NCBI GenBank assembly: GCA_949298795.1
Contig: CASFXV010000002.1
Span: forward strand, 1-64,000
DNA: 64,000 nt
From: an uncultured bacterium
GTDB taxonomy: Bacteria; Elusimicrobiota; Elusimicrobia; Elusimicrobiales; Elusimicrobiaceae
Direction: 5' to 3'
Shown: positions 53,515 through 61,487 of the stretch, piece after piece
Layout: each line of letters opens with the position of its first letter
Position numbering within the stretch: the stretch's first letter is position 1
Translations under genes and position numbers: made by a program
Notes under the pieces: generated by a model
Told to the model about the DNA's origin: nothing
The model's input: the letters and a program-made list of their open reading frames with translations, nothing else
Database searches by the model: none

Positions 53515-53759
53515 AACTTTTAAGGAGGACTGACGTTTAACATTATCTTTAACATTTTTACCCTGGCTTAGTGCCGCACCAACGGCACGCTTTTACAAAA
53601 GTAAAAGGAAACCAATACTAAGAAGGCCAATTAGCCGCAAGAAGGCAGGAAGTCATGAGCCTGCCGACTTACGGTCAATGTTATTTGCCATTTTGGTAAG
53701 TAACTACGGCTGTGTTTCTAATGCGTATTGGTTTCCATTGGAAATAACAGCCGTTTTTT
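53515..53759 (+). ncRNA. Candidate structured RNA with its own terminator, upstream of the DUF262 gene
   Basis: About 245 bases with no credible open frame. An extended -10 (TGC-TACAAT, 53500-53508) precedes it. Local hairpins: GTGCCG / CGGCAC (53571-53588), CTTTTAC / GTAAAAG (53590-53607), GGCAGG / CCTGCC (53644-53665), ACTTAC / GTAAGT (53667-53701). A 12-base perfect long-range pairing joins 53607-53618 (GGAAACCAATAC) with 53725-53736. The last element is a terminator stem ACGGCTGT / ACAGCCGT (53706-53754) followed by T6, whose loop holds the long-range partner, so the two can form a pseudoknot or compete. AAGGAGG at 53523 has no start codon near. Matches no RNA family I know. Confidence 0.5.
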
Positions 53760-53845
53760 ATTGCTATCCTGTTTGACTTCCCGGCTGTTCTTAGCGATAA
53801 TACGTTGTCGCCCAATCAATTCGTCATAACTGAGGAAAAAGGAAA

Positions 53846-55642
53846 ATGAATACCCAATTATTTGATAAGGACCAATTAAACATTGAAAAAATTTTTAAAA
53901 AATTTTATGAAGTACCAGACTACCAACGTGAATATGTATGGCGAAAAGCAAATGTATTAGCTTTGCTAAATGATATTTATTGCGCATTCAAAGAAAACGC
54001 GCAAAATGCCTATTTTATTGGGACCACTGTCGTAGCAACTAATCTAAAGAGCTCCACTTTAGAAGTCATTGACGGACAGCAACGTCTAACCACTTTGTTT
54101 ATTTTATTAAGTATATTTACACAAAAAGTTACAAACGATCGGCAACAATTCCTTAATGACCTTATCAAAAATAAAAGCTGGGACTCATTTGGGGATTTAT
54201 CCTCACGTTATCATCTTAATCTCAATTATGCCAATGCACAAAAATTTTTAGAAATAATTAACACGCAACCGAGTAATCTTATCAAGCAATTGCACACTGA
54301 TTACGGAAACCGGCTGCCAGACACTATCAAAAATCTATATAATGCGTATCAACAAATTAATGATTTTTTAGATGAACATTGCTCAACCGCAGAAGAGCTA
54401 TTTGCTTTTATTACATACACACTGCATCAAGTTTTTGTACTGCAAATCACGACCGATATCAACAAAGCTTTACAAATCTTTGAGACCATTAATGAGCGCG
54501 GTGTCGGGTTAAATCCACTAGATTTGATTAAAAACCGTTTGTTCTGTCATATCGATAAAAAAGATTTTAAAACCCTAAAAGACAAATGGCAGGAAATATT
54601 CAAACTGTTTCGCAAAAATGAAACCCACAAATTACGTTTTATCCGTTATTTTCTCATGGCCAATTTCCCGGATAAAATTGATTCCGGCATTTATAAAAAT
54701 GGCATCATAAGAACCGATGATATCTTTGACTTTACCTCTAATCTCGAGGATATATCTAAGCCCCAGGATTTTTTAAAAAATTTATATCAAGCTGCCCTCG
54801 ATTACAATGGTTTTCTGGAAGGGAAACTTAACGGTGAAGATAACGAACAACTGCAGAATATTAATACCTTAAATGGAGGGCTGTCTACATACATTATTGC
54901 CTTGCTGTCCGCCAAAAATTTGCCTCTGCCTATTCTAAAACATTTTATTAAGCAAGTAGAATCTTTTATGTTCTTCTATATCATACCAGGGAATAATACC
55001 AATGCGTTAGAGCGTGAGTGTGCCAGCTGGGCAAAGCAACTATATAGTTTGAGCAAAATACAAAATGAAAAAGAACAACTTTCCTCATATAATAAATTTA
55101 TTACTAGCGCTTTAATAACTCCTACTCAGCAAAGAATGGATAATTTTGATGATTATTTTAGGCGCCTGCAAATGGGAAAAAATAGAACACGTACTCGTTA
55201 TATTTTGAATAAAATTAGTCTTTATGTACAAGAGAAATGGAATGGCTGCCATGTATCCAGCAACTTATTCTCGGGGTTGGATATTGAGCACATTTTACCC
55301 AACCATCCTAAAGAAGGGTTAAGAGAAGCGTTTGGAGTAGAAATATATGAAGAATATAAAAATAGGCTAGGAAATCTTACCTTATTAGAAGCCCCGCTTA
55401 ACAGATCGTTAGGGAATGACTTCTTTGAAATCAAAAAACAAACTTACACCACAAGCAATTGTGTATTTACGAAAAGCATTATTGCCCTCCCAAACACAAC
55501 AGGAGCAACAAGTCAGCATGGGCAATTTTTCCAGCATATCCTCCATTGGGATGCTTGGACAAAGGAATCCATCGAGCAACGCCAAGAATTGCTATTAAAA
55601 TTAACCAAAGAGGTGTGGACTTTAGAAATATATACTAAATAA
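53846..55642 (+). CDS. DUF262/DUF1524 protein (GmrSD-like type IV restriction enzyme)
   Basis: 598 residues. The N-terminal DUF262 (ParB-fold NTPase-like) has VPDYQREYVW and VIDGQQRLTTLF. A helical middle leads to a C-terminal DUF1524 HNH-like nuclease (LDIEHILPNHP with catalytic His, NRLGNLTLLE with Asn). This single-chain form resembles GmrSD, which cleaves modified DNA of phages. A+T-rich, ribosome site AAAGGAAA. It lies 86 bases after the structured RNA and ends at a strong hairpin. Confidence 0.87.
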   Translation: MNTQLFDKDQLNIEKIFKKFYEVPDYQREYVWRKANVLALLNDIYCAFKENAQNAYFIGTTVVATNLKSSTLEVIDGQQRLTTLFILLSIFTQKVTNDRQQFLNDLIKNKSWDSFGDLSSRYHLNLNYANAQKFLEIINTQPSNLIKQLHTDYGNRLPDTIKNLYNAYQQINDFLDEHCSTAEELFAFITYTLHQVFVLQITTDINKALQIFETINERGVGLNPLDLIKNRLFCHIDKKDFKTLKDKWQEIFKLFRKNETHKLRFIRYFLMANFPDKIDSGIYKNGIIRTDDIFDFTSNLEDISKPQDFLKNLYQAALDYNGFLEGKLNGEDNEQLQNINTLNGGLSTYIIALLSAKNLPLPILKHFIKQVESFMFFYIIPGNNTNALERECASWAKQLYSLSKIQNEKEQLSSYNKFITSALITPTQQRMDNFDDYFRRLQMGKNRTRTRYILNKISLYVQEKWNGCHVSSNLFSGLDIEHILPNHPKEGLREAFGVEIYEEYKNRLGNLTLLEAPLNRSLGNDFFEIKKQTYTTSNCVFTKSIIALPNTTGATSQHGQFFQHILHWDAWTKESIEQRQELLLKLTKEVWTLEIYTK

Positions 55643-55656
55643 AATGATATATGATA

Positions 55657-55700
55657 AACAAGAGTTCGTAGAATATACAACGAACTCTTGTTCATATTTT
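55657..55700 (+). terminator. Terminator of the DUF262 gene
   Basis: A 13-bp perfect stem (AACAAGAGTTCGT / ACGAACTCTTGTT) with a 10-base loop and T-rich tail. Confidence 0.85.
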
Positions 55701-55743
55701 TCATATAAGCAAGAAACTTGAGAGAGAGTTTTTTGATTACTGA

Positions 55744-55896
55744 CAGGAAGTTAAGTCTTTCTACTACAAAAATATTCTAGAAAAATTTGAGTCTGATTTT
55801 CAGATGCCGCCAAATTGGTTTCTGCTTCCATATCTTCTATTTTTCCCTATCTCTGACGAATATTTTGCAATTAAAGAAACAGGACAAATATCTTAA
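55744..55896 (+). other. Possible gene remnant in the 378-base gap between two defence-like genes
   Basis: After the terminator, one frame directly behind a stop codon reads 50 codons that look protein-like (FYYKNILEKFESDFQMPPNW, then FLLPYLLFFPISDEYFAIKE) and ends at a stop. There is no start codon or ribosome site, so this is at best the 3' end of a lost gene. The rest of the gap (55900-56020) is extremely A+T-rich and likely holds the promoter of the next gene. Confidence 0.3.
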
Positions 55897-56020
55897 AAAA
55901 AGTTTATGGTATCCTTAGATATACTAAGATTATTTTTATTTAATACAGATTAAAATAATAATATATATTATTTATATATATTTTAGAAATTAATTATTAT
56001 ATTAAGTTGGGGGAAATATT

Positions 56021-57745
56021 ATGTCAAAGGATACAAGACAAGTCGCTATTTATAAAATAAATACCAATACCGGCAATATGCGCAATTTGAGTTCCTTAGC
56101 AGAAAAGATAAAACATAAAAATGGATATAATTTCAGTGAATTATCTATTAAATCTTCTGAATTCCAAAATTATACTGCCATCATGCTTCTCATAAGAAAA
56201 CCTCTTTCCATCAATTGGATTTCTTTTCTAAATAAGATATTAGATACTCCACTGAGTTCAACCAGAGAAATAAATCAATCTGCTCTTCTATTACTAGAAC
56301 ATAAAATAACTCATAATATATACGCTACCACATTTGGTCTTTTAGGATATCATGTCATACACGACTATATAGTGGGAGATTTCGGGATAGACATTCTATC
56401 ACGTTTAGTTTCACCTCGGGCTATTCAATGCAAAAGCACAAAAGCCCAAAGTTTAGTCGGAACTAAACAAGGAGAAACCTCTATTTATAGAGATTTTCAT
56501 TTATTGGAAGAGATGATTGATGATTTCGGAAAAATTTTTCAAGAATTAACTACTGCTATTCCCAATGATAAACTAGAAAAATTTGGAATTAAACAAAAAG
56601 AAAATTCTAATCGCCACAAATTTTGTATAGCTAAAGATTCCTTTAGAATTAATTCTTCAATACAAGCTAAAGATATTGAAAAAATACTAGATGGCTGTGA
56701 ATGGGCCTTCACGCAAAATCCGTCTCCTATTAATGCGGTCAAATTGCTTACCAAGAAGACAGATGAACATATTATTACACAATTAAACAAACTATCCGCT
56801 CAGCAAGTACTTCGAACCTTTCATCGAGAAACTGGCTCTTGGAATTTCGACTTATGCCATAAAGAATATGATAAATACTTAGTTGCGGCCCAAAGTGATA
56901 TTCAAGGAATTTATTCACAAACATATGAAGAAGGGCCTTTAATCAAAATCCAAGATCTATTTGCTTGCATTCAAACAGATAACCCCGATTTAGATTTCAC
57001 AGATGAAAGTATACAGAACTTTATTGAAAAAACCGTGATAAGAACATGCAATGAAGATGGGCAAGAATTGACCAAAGGAACAATCAAAACCCACCTTTTT
57101 GATGAAGAAGAAATTGATGGTAAGAAATTTTTTCTACTTAATGGAAGTTGGTATCAATTAGAAAACTCTTTTTTAACTGATCTAAACAATCGCCTAACTT
57201 ATCTTTTAAAAAGCTATTATCTGACAAATAATGATTTTTTACTTCCATGGAATTCATCTAATGATGAAACCACTTATATCAAATTACATCGACAAATCAA
57301 CAACACCATCATTATTCATCCAAACACGGTAGAACATATAGAATTATGTGATATGATGCATTGGGACAATAATAACTTATACTTATATTTCATCAAGCGA
57401 GGTTTTGGAAATGAAATACGTTCATTATCATCTCAAGTGTTATTATCTGCCACCAAAATCTTTAGGGAAACTAAAAGTGAATTTATCTATTTAAAAAAAG
57501 TTCATCAAAAACTTACGGATCAGGCTCTTACAAGAATATCTGAACAAGAGTTTCTAAACTTATTTAAGAAGAATATTACAGTTGTATTTGCTTTTACGGA
57601 CAGTAAAGATTCTGTGACTCGAAACTTAAGAACGAATCCGGAAGCCTTTAACTCTAATATTGCAAAATATTCAACATTGAAGTTAATTACAGAAATTCGT
57701 AATTTAGATCCAATTACATTAAAAATATACCAAATTCCCAATTAA
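56021..57745 (+). CDS. TIGR04141 / DUF6119 family protein
   Basis: 574 residues. It matches the sporadically distributed TIGR04141 family: an N-terminal RQVAIYKINTNTG start, the central GYHVIHDYIVGDFGIDILSR with RAIQCKSTKAQSLVGTKQG, and a C-terminal FVFAFTDSK-type strand (here VFAFTDSKDS). Members occur in mobile islands next to restriction and defence genes; the function is unproven. The GDFGIDILSR...IQCKS run resembles a decayed PD-(D/E)XK core, which is only an observation. GGGGG before the ATG. Very A+T-rich, clearly acquired. Confidence 0.75.
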   Translation: MSKDTRQVAIYKINTNTGNMRNLSSLAEKIKHKNGYNFSELSIKSSEFQNYTAIMLLIRKPLSINWISFLNKILDTPLSSTREINQSALLLLEHKITHNIYATTFGLLGYHVIHDYIVGDFGIDILSRLVSPRAIQCKSTKAQSLVGTKQGETSIYRDFHLLEEMIDDFGKIFQELTTAIPNDKLEKFGIKQKENSNRHKFCIAKDSFRINSSIQAKDIEKILDGCEWAFTQNPSPINAVKLLTKKTDEHIITQLNKLSAQQVLRTFHRETGSWNFDLCHKEYDKYLVAAQSDIQGIYSQTYEEGPLIKIQDLFACIQTDNPDLDFTDESIQNFIEKTVIRTCNEDGQELTKGTIKTHLFDEEEIDGKKFFLLNGSWYQLENSFLTDLNNRLTYLLKSYYLTNNDFLLPWNSSNDETTYIKLHRQINNTIIIHPNTVEHIELCDMMHWDNNNLYLYFIKRGFGNEIRSLSSQVLLSATKIFRETKSEFIYLKKVHQKLTDQALTRISEQEFLNLFKKNITVVFAFTDSKDSVTRNLRTNPEAFNSNIAKYSTLKLITEIRNLDPITLKIYQIPN

Positions 57746-57814
57746 ATTCCCTGTTAATTTTTTAGGGAATTTGGGCAAATTATACAGGGGCGGCACTATA
57801 CAGAAGGCCGCCCC
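57744..57814 (+). terminator. Tandem hairpins after the TIGR04141 gene
   Basis: First hairpin AAATTCCCT / AGGGAATTT (57744-57772) with a T-rich loop, overlapping the stop codon. Second hairpin GGGGCGGC / GCCGCCCC (57787-57814) followed by TTT. Further copies of TTCCCTGT occur near 57847, 57857 and 57963, so this border is repeat-rich. Confidence 0.65.
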
Positions 57815-57903
57815 TTTCCTTATGTAATAGGGCTAAAAAGCACCAATTCCCTGTATTTTCCCTGTTTATCAGGGAATTTATCTAGTTTTTTGAATACGTT
57901 CTC

Positions 57904-58671
57904 TTATTCTCTTTGTATCCGGATACAAAACAGATATAAACACTCTTTTGGATAAAGAGAGATATTCCCTGTTTCATGCAGGGGAAAAGCTATCTTTTTG
58001 GCGGGATTTGGATAGAAATGAGGTACCGGCAATTGGTTCGCACCCCATATTAAATGCTTAGAACTTTTTGGGTATTTTCCCTTAATTTCTAAGCATTTTT
58101 TATTTCCTTGCGCAAAAATATTGAACGGTTCGCGGTATTTTGGGTAAATTTTGTGTCCGTCCAATACAAAATCGCTGGCTATATGGCGTAAAAGCGGCTT
58201 TTTTTCTGAAAGCGGAGCCGCGCGATAGATAGTACCCATATTACATACCAACTTTAAAATATCTGTGCTTTTTTGCCGTACGGCTTCCGGCTGTATAGTT
58301 TGGGATTGTATTTGCTGTGTAAGCCCGGCAATAGCCGTTTTTAAGCGTTCTTCCGTGCGTTTTATAAACTCCGCCGGATACCCCTTTCCCATCCCTCGTC
58401 ATATAACCGCTCTAATTCCGTTTGCTTTTTGCTGAGTTCCGCTTTCAGCCCGCCCGCCGCCTTGTTTTGGGCTTTTTCCAAGTGTTTTAAGCGTATTTCT
58501 ATGGCTTTTTGTAGCCACCGCCACTATTCCCGGCTTTAAGCTAATAGCATCTATTAAGGCCGCAAACGCCTCATCCAGCTGATGTTCCCGGCACATCTTT
58601 TCTTGTGCGTCAAAAGAATAACCGTCTTTCCCCAGCCCTTTGCTGAACACGCTTAAACAAACAACCGTTTT
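57904..58671 (-). pseudogene. Large serine recombinase, internally deleted and frameshifted
   Basis: Three pieces on the minus strand. The first 30 codons (from about 58671) read KTVVCLSVFSKGLGKDGYSF then DAQEKMCREH, an N-terminal resolvase start in which the usual catalytic RVS is changed to SVF. They are joined directly to a C-terminal part (DEAFAALIDAISLKPG), so the catalytic and DNA-binding domains are gone. The coiled-coil part continues in a second frame (AIEIRLKHLEKAQNKAAGGL) and then a third (PAEFIKRTEERLKTAIAGL ... IYRAAPLSEKKPLLRHIASD). The two shifts fall in an A5 run and an AAA/GGGG run. A relic of an older insertion. Confidence 0.72.
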
Positions 58672-58765
58672 ATGCCTGTTTCTTGTTCCTTTGCCGTTTA
58701 TTTGACGGGCCGGACAGCAGGCTTGAAATAGACCGATTAGCCTGCTTCTTGGATTTAACAGACAT
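58670..58765 (-). CDS. Possible 31-codon leader ORF of the broken recombinase
   Basis: Reads MSVKSKKQANRSISSLLSG then PSNKRQRNKKQA and a stop at the point where the recombinase frame begins (GCATAA; a single extra G would give the ATGA overlap typical of coupled genes). Basic and Ser-rich. No clear ribosome site. Probably a remnant of the element's upstream gene. Confidence 0.3.
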   Translation of the reverse strand: MSVKSKKQANRSISSLLSGPSNKRQRNKKQA

Positions 58766-58911
58766 AAAAACCGCTGTAAGAGATAAAACGTATCGTATCT
58801 GCTTACTTAAATGCCTGACTATAAAATAACCGGCCGGACTGTCTTCTCCTTATTCTCAGCACTCTTTTATGTTGCCTTATACACATTCTCTTACTTATTT
58901 TTACATAATAT

Positions 58912-58944
58912 AGGGCGCCTTGGAATTATATACCAAAACGCCCT
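58912..58944 (-). terminator. Hairpin after the ankyrin-repeat gene
   Basis: AGGGCG and CGCCCT arms, with an inner TTGG / CCAA pairing, 36 bases past the stop. There is no good T run. The rest of the 58,766-58,979 gap shows nothing else. Confidence 0.45.
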
Positions 58945-58979
58945 TCCTTAAATACCTCTGAGTCTAAAAATAGGACAAA

Positions 58980-61016
58980 TTACTCCTGCGCGCCATATGA
59001 TTTCAAAAGTTCCACAATTTCAGCATAACCTTTTTCTTTCGCCAAAGCCAAAGGAGTTTTACCCTCCCCATTTTTTACATTGGTTTTTGCTCCCGCCTTA
59101 AGAAGCTCTTGCACCGCTTCTTTATGACCGGCAGCACAGGCAGTTCCCAGAGAGGTATCTTTATTCTTGTCTTCTAAATTGACAGATGCACCGGCTTGAA
59201 TCAGCACCTTTATCACGGGGCTATGCCCTCGGTAAGCGGCAAATTGCAGGGCGGTAGTTCCCATATCTGCTTGTTTATTTACATCAGCACCTTGCTGTAA
59301 TAAAAATAAAACCACCTCTACATATCCTTTACCTGCCGCTATCATTAGGGGCGTTTCCCCAAAGCGGTTTTGCCCATCAATATCGGCTTTTTGCTCCACT
59401 AAATATTTTACTACAGGCAAATGGCCGTTCAGCGCCGCCAAAAGCAAAGCGGGCCCCACATTCCCAACCGTGTAATTTAAGTCAGCCCCTTTTTCTACAA
59501 GAAATTGAACCGTTTCCACATGTCCCTGTTGAACCGCGAGCAAGAGATAGTCTCCGCCTTCACCCGGCTGGTTTACATCTAAGCCGGCCGAAACTAATTG
59601 TTTTAATACGGCAGTTTGCCCTTCTTGGGCGGCCAGCATAGCATGATGGGGCGTAGGCCTTTTTCCAGCTTCCAGCAATTGGGCCACTACTTCTGTAAAA
59701 CCGTTACTGCATGCAAAGTCCATCATGGGATCTGTTTGGTCATCAGAAGAGATTTTCCCCAATCGCCCGCCCGCCGCATAAATAAGCTGCGCCACGGCTT
59801 CCAAGTCCTTCCTGCCTAAAATCAGCTGTAAGGCCGTTTTCTGGTTAAAATCCCTTCTGTTTACATCGGCTCCTTTTTGAAGCAAAAGTTTTACAAAATC
59901 TTCATTATTCTTTTGATAGGAGGCTTCCGACAATGCCGAGCCATAGGGGAAAGAACTATGGCTATTCACATTTGCCCCAGCTTCTAGGAGTGCGGCCGCT
60001 ACATCCAAGAAACCATTATGGGTAGCCAATACCAGCGGGGAAGCTTTTGCTGTTTCAACATTCACATCAGCCCCGGCTTGTAAAAGCTCTTGTACGAGGG
60101 GCAAATCCCCCCGCTCGGCCGCCACAGTCAGCGCGGTTTGGCCCGATTTATCCGCCGCGTTGACTTCCGCCCCGGCTTTAATAAGTTCTTGCGCCACCGC
60201 TAAATGTCCATTTTGGCTGGCCGCTAACAGCGGCGTTCTCTCCGAGGTGTCGCGGGCATTTACATTCCTTCCCTGTATTAATAATTGTTTTATTTGCTCC
60301 ACGTCTCCTTTTTCCGCAGCTTGTAAAAGGGGTTTCTGCCAGAATGAATGAAGGTACAGATATTTTACATCTAATACGCCATGAAACGCTAAAGCAAGGG
60401 AGATAAGCAAAGCAACCCCTCCACCCAATATACCGGCCGGGGACGTCATTCCCCAAGCAATACTGCTTAAACTCCCTACACAAATGATTATTGCCAGCAC
60501 GGTAGTCCATAAAAAGCGTCCTACAAACTCTCTTCCGCCTAAGTTAAAGATACCCACGCCTATTCCGCCTGCAAACAAAATGCACCATACAACCGTTTGC
60601 CAATAGGAATGGGAAATAGCCGCCACTAATTTTATCCATTTAACCAAGGCAGGGAACAACGAGATCAACATCACCAGGCCCACCACCAGCCCTGTAAGAA
60701 AAATCAGCTGTATTCCGGCAAAACCAACCCCCATAGAGTCGGGGCCGCTTGTCTTGGAAGCCAAATAGACAAATCCAACCCATAAGACAAACAACAACAA
60801 CAATATTCCCACAAGCAGCAAGGTCCACTTCCACGGATATTTAAAGGCAAAAGAAGGCATGGCAGCAACCTTTCCAAAAGCTCCATATAAGTAGAAAAAA
60901 GACAAAATAATGCCCGGAGCCAGCGGAATACGGGTCATCAGCAGCCCGCTGGCAAACATAAAACTGCCCATGGATAATATTTGTGCCCACACAGGCATAT
61001 TGGAAAATGCTTCCAT
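58980..61016 (-). CDS. Membrane protein with C-terminal ankyrin-repeat array
   Basis: 678 residues. The N-terminal ~225 residues form six to eight helices (MPVWAQILSMGSFMFASGLL, WTLLLVGILLLLFVLWVGF, GGGVALLISLALAFHGVLDV). From ~235 on there are about thirteen ankyrin repeats (pattern GQTALTVAAERGDLPLVQEL then LQAGADVN). The repeats should face the cytoplasm or periplasm and bind protein partners. Ankyrin arrays are common in host-associated bacteria, but there is no secretion signal for an effector here. GAGGTG upstream; TATAAT at 61060-61055. Confidence 0.85.
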   Translation of the reverse strand: MEAFSNMPVWAQILSMGSFMFASGLLMTRIPLAPGIILSFFYLYGAFGKVAAMPSFAFKYPWKWTLLLVGILLLLFVLWVGFVYLASKTSGPDSMGVGFAGIQLIFLTGLVVGLVMLISLFPALVKWIKLVAAISHSYWQTVVWCILFAGGIGVGIFNLGGREFVGRFLWTTVLAIIICVGSLSSIAWGMTSPAGILGGGVALLISLALAFHGVLDVKYLYLHSFWQKPLLQAAEKGDVEQIKQLLIQGRNVNARDTSERTPLLAASQNGHLAVAQELIKAGAEVNAADKSGQTALTVAAERGDLPLVQELLQAGADVNVETAKASPLVLATHNGFLDVAAALLEAGANVNSHSSFPYGSALSEASYQKNNEDFVKLLLQKGADVNRRDFNQKTALQLILGRKDLEAVAQLIYAAGGRLGKISSDDQTDPMMDFACSNGFTEVVAQLLEAGKRPTPHHAMLAAQEGQTAVLKQLVSAGLDVNQPGEGGDYLLLAVQQGHVETVQFLVEKGADLNYTVGNVGPALLLAALNGHLPVVKYLVEQKADIDGQNRFGETPLMIAAGKGYVEVVLFLLQQGADVNKQADMGTTALQFAAYRGHSPVIKVLIQAGASVNLEDKNKDTSLGTACAAGHKEAVQELLKAGAKTNVKNGEGKTPLALAKEKGYAEIVELLKSYGAQE

Positions 61017-61487
61017 ATTGTTTTCACCTCAACAGCTTCATAAAATACAATTTCATTATAGCTAATTGCGTGTATAAAATTATAGGCAAGAAGGATTTTT
61101 GTATTTATATTACCATGTTAAACCGCATACCAAAGGCGGGTACATTTTGTAGCTCTAATCTGCACAAGCCCTTGGATGTATTTCTTTAACTTGCCACAAG
61201 CCAAAGGGGCTAAAAGAAATCAACCCGTTTTATAAGCGCCGAGCCCCGCCTATTTACCCGCCCAAAAGACCTGGTCTAAACAGCGACACCTGAGATATAT
61301 TGTAATTAGTAAAACGCTGAAAGTGACCGGTAAAGATTTGCCTTTCTTTTTGGCAAATAAACCGTATATCTGCCCCGGGATATATTTGAATTTAATTGCT
61401 AAAAGTTAATAAAATACCCAAAAGGAAAAAGACCCCTTTGCACGGCAGGCTAAGCGTTATTTAAACAAGCCAAATACTGAGAACAAA
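61017..61487. other. 471-base intergenic region between ankyrin and radical SAM genes
   Basis: Holds the ankyrin promoter on the minus strand (TATAAT, 61060-61055) and, toward the radical SAM gene, one hairpin (61328-61364: CGGT with TTTGCC pairing GGCAAA with ACCG) in what may be its leader. No open frame with a start and ribosome site is convincing. I could not match an NAD-sensing riboswitch despite the NAD genes nearby. Confidence 0.35.

Larger units (their letters stand above)
43700..58770. mobile_element. Accessory island: composite integrative / prophage-remnant and defence region
   Basis: Between tRNA-His and about 58,770 the gene content changes to recombinases (45715, 57904), phage packaging genes (49913-53097) and nuclease or defence-like genes, with strongly A+T-rich stretches (43.9-45.7, 47.7-49.9, 53.3-57.8 kb). 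The serine-recombinase and packaging blocks are less A+T-rich than the rest, so several insertions are layered. No phage head, tail or lysis genes are present, so it is not a complete prophage. I could not find a convincing direct repeat of the tRNA 3' end at the right side, so the borders are approximate. Confidence 0.7.

Noticed and set aside
53098-53845. Retron, HEARO/OMEGA RNA, SRP RNA or RNase P RNA in the long non-coding stretch
   Set aside because: No reverse transcriptase or IscB-like gene is adjacent, and the conserved cores of SRP and RNase P RNA are absent. The structured segment is reported only as a novel candidate.
43622-58770. Direct repeat of the tRNA-His 3' end as the island's right attachment site
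   Set aside because: No copy of the T-arm/acceptor sequence was found near the right border. Large serine recombinases often use non-tRNA sites.
61017-61487. NAD-sensing riboswitch ahead of the NAD salvage genes
   Set aside because: pnuC and nadR are transcribed from the opposite side, and the only hairpin here lacks the known riboswitch core.
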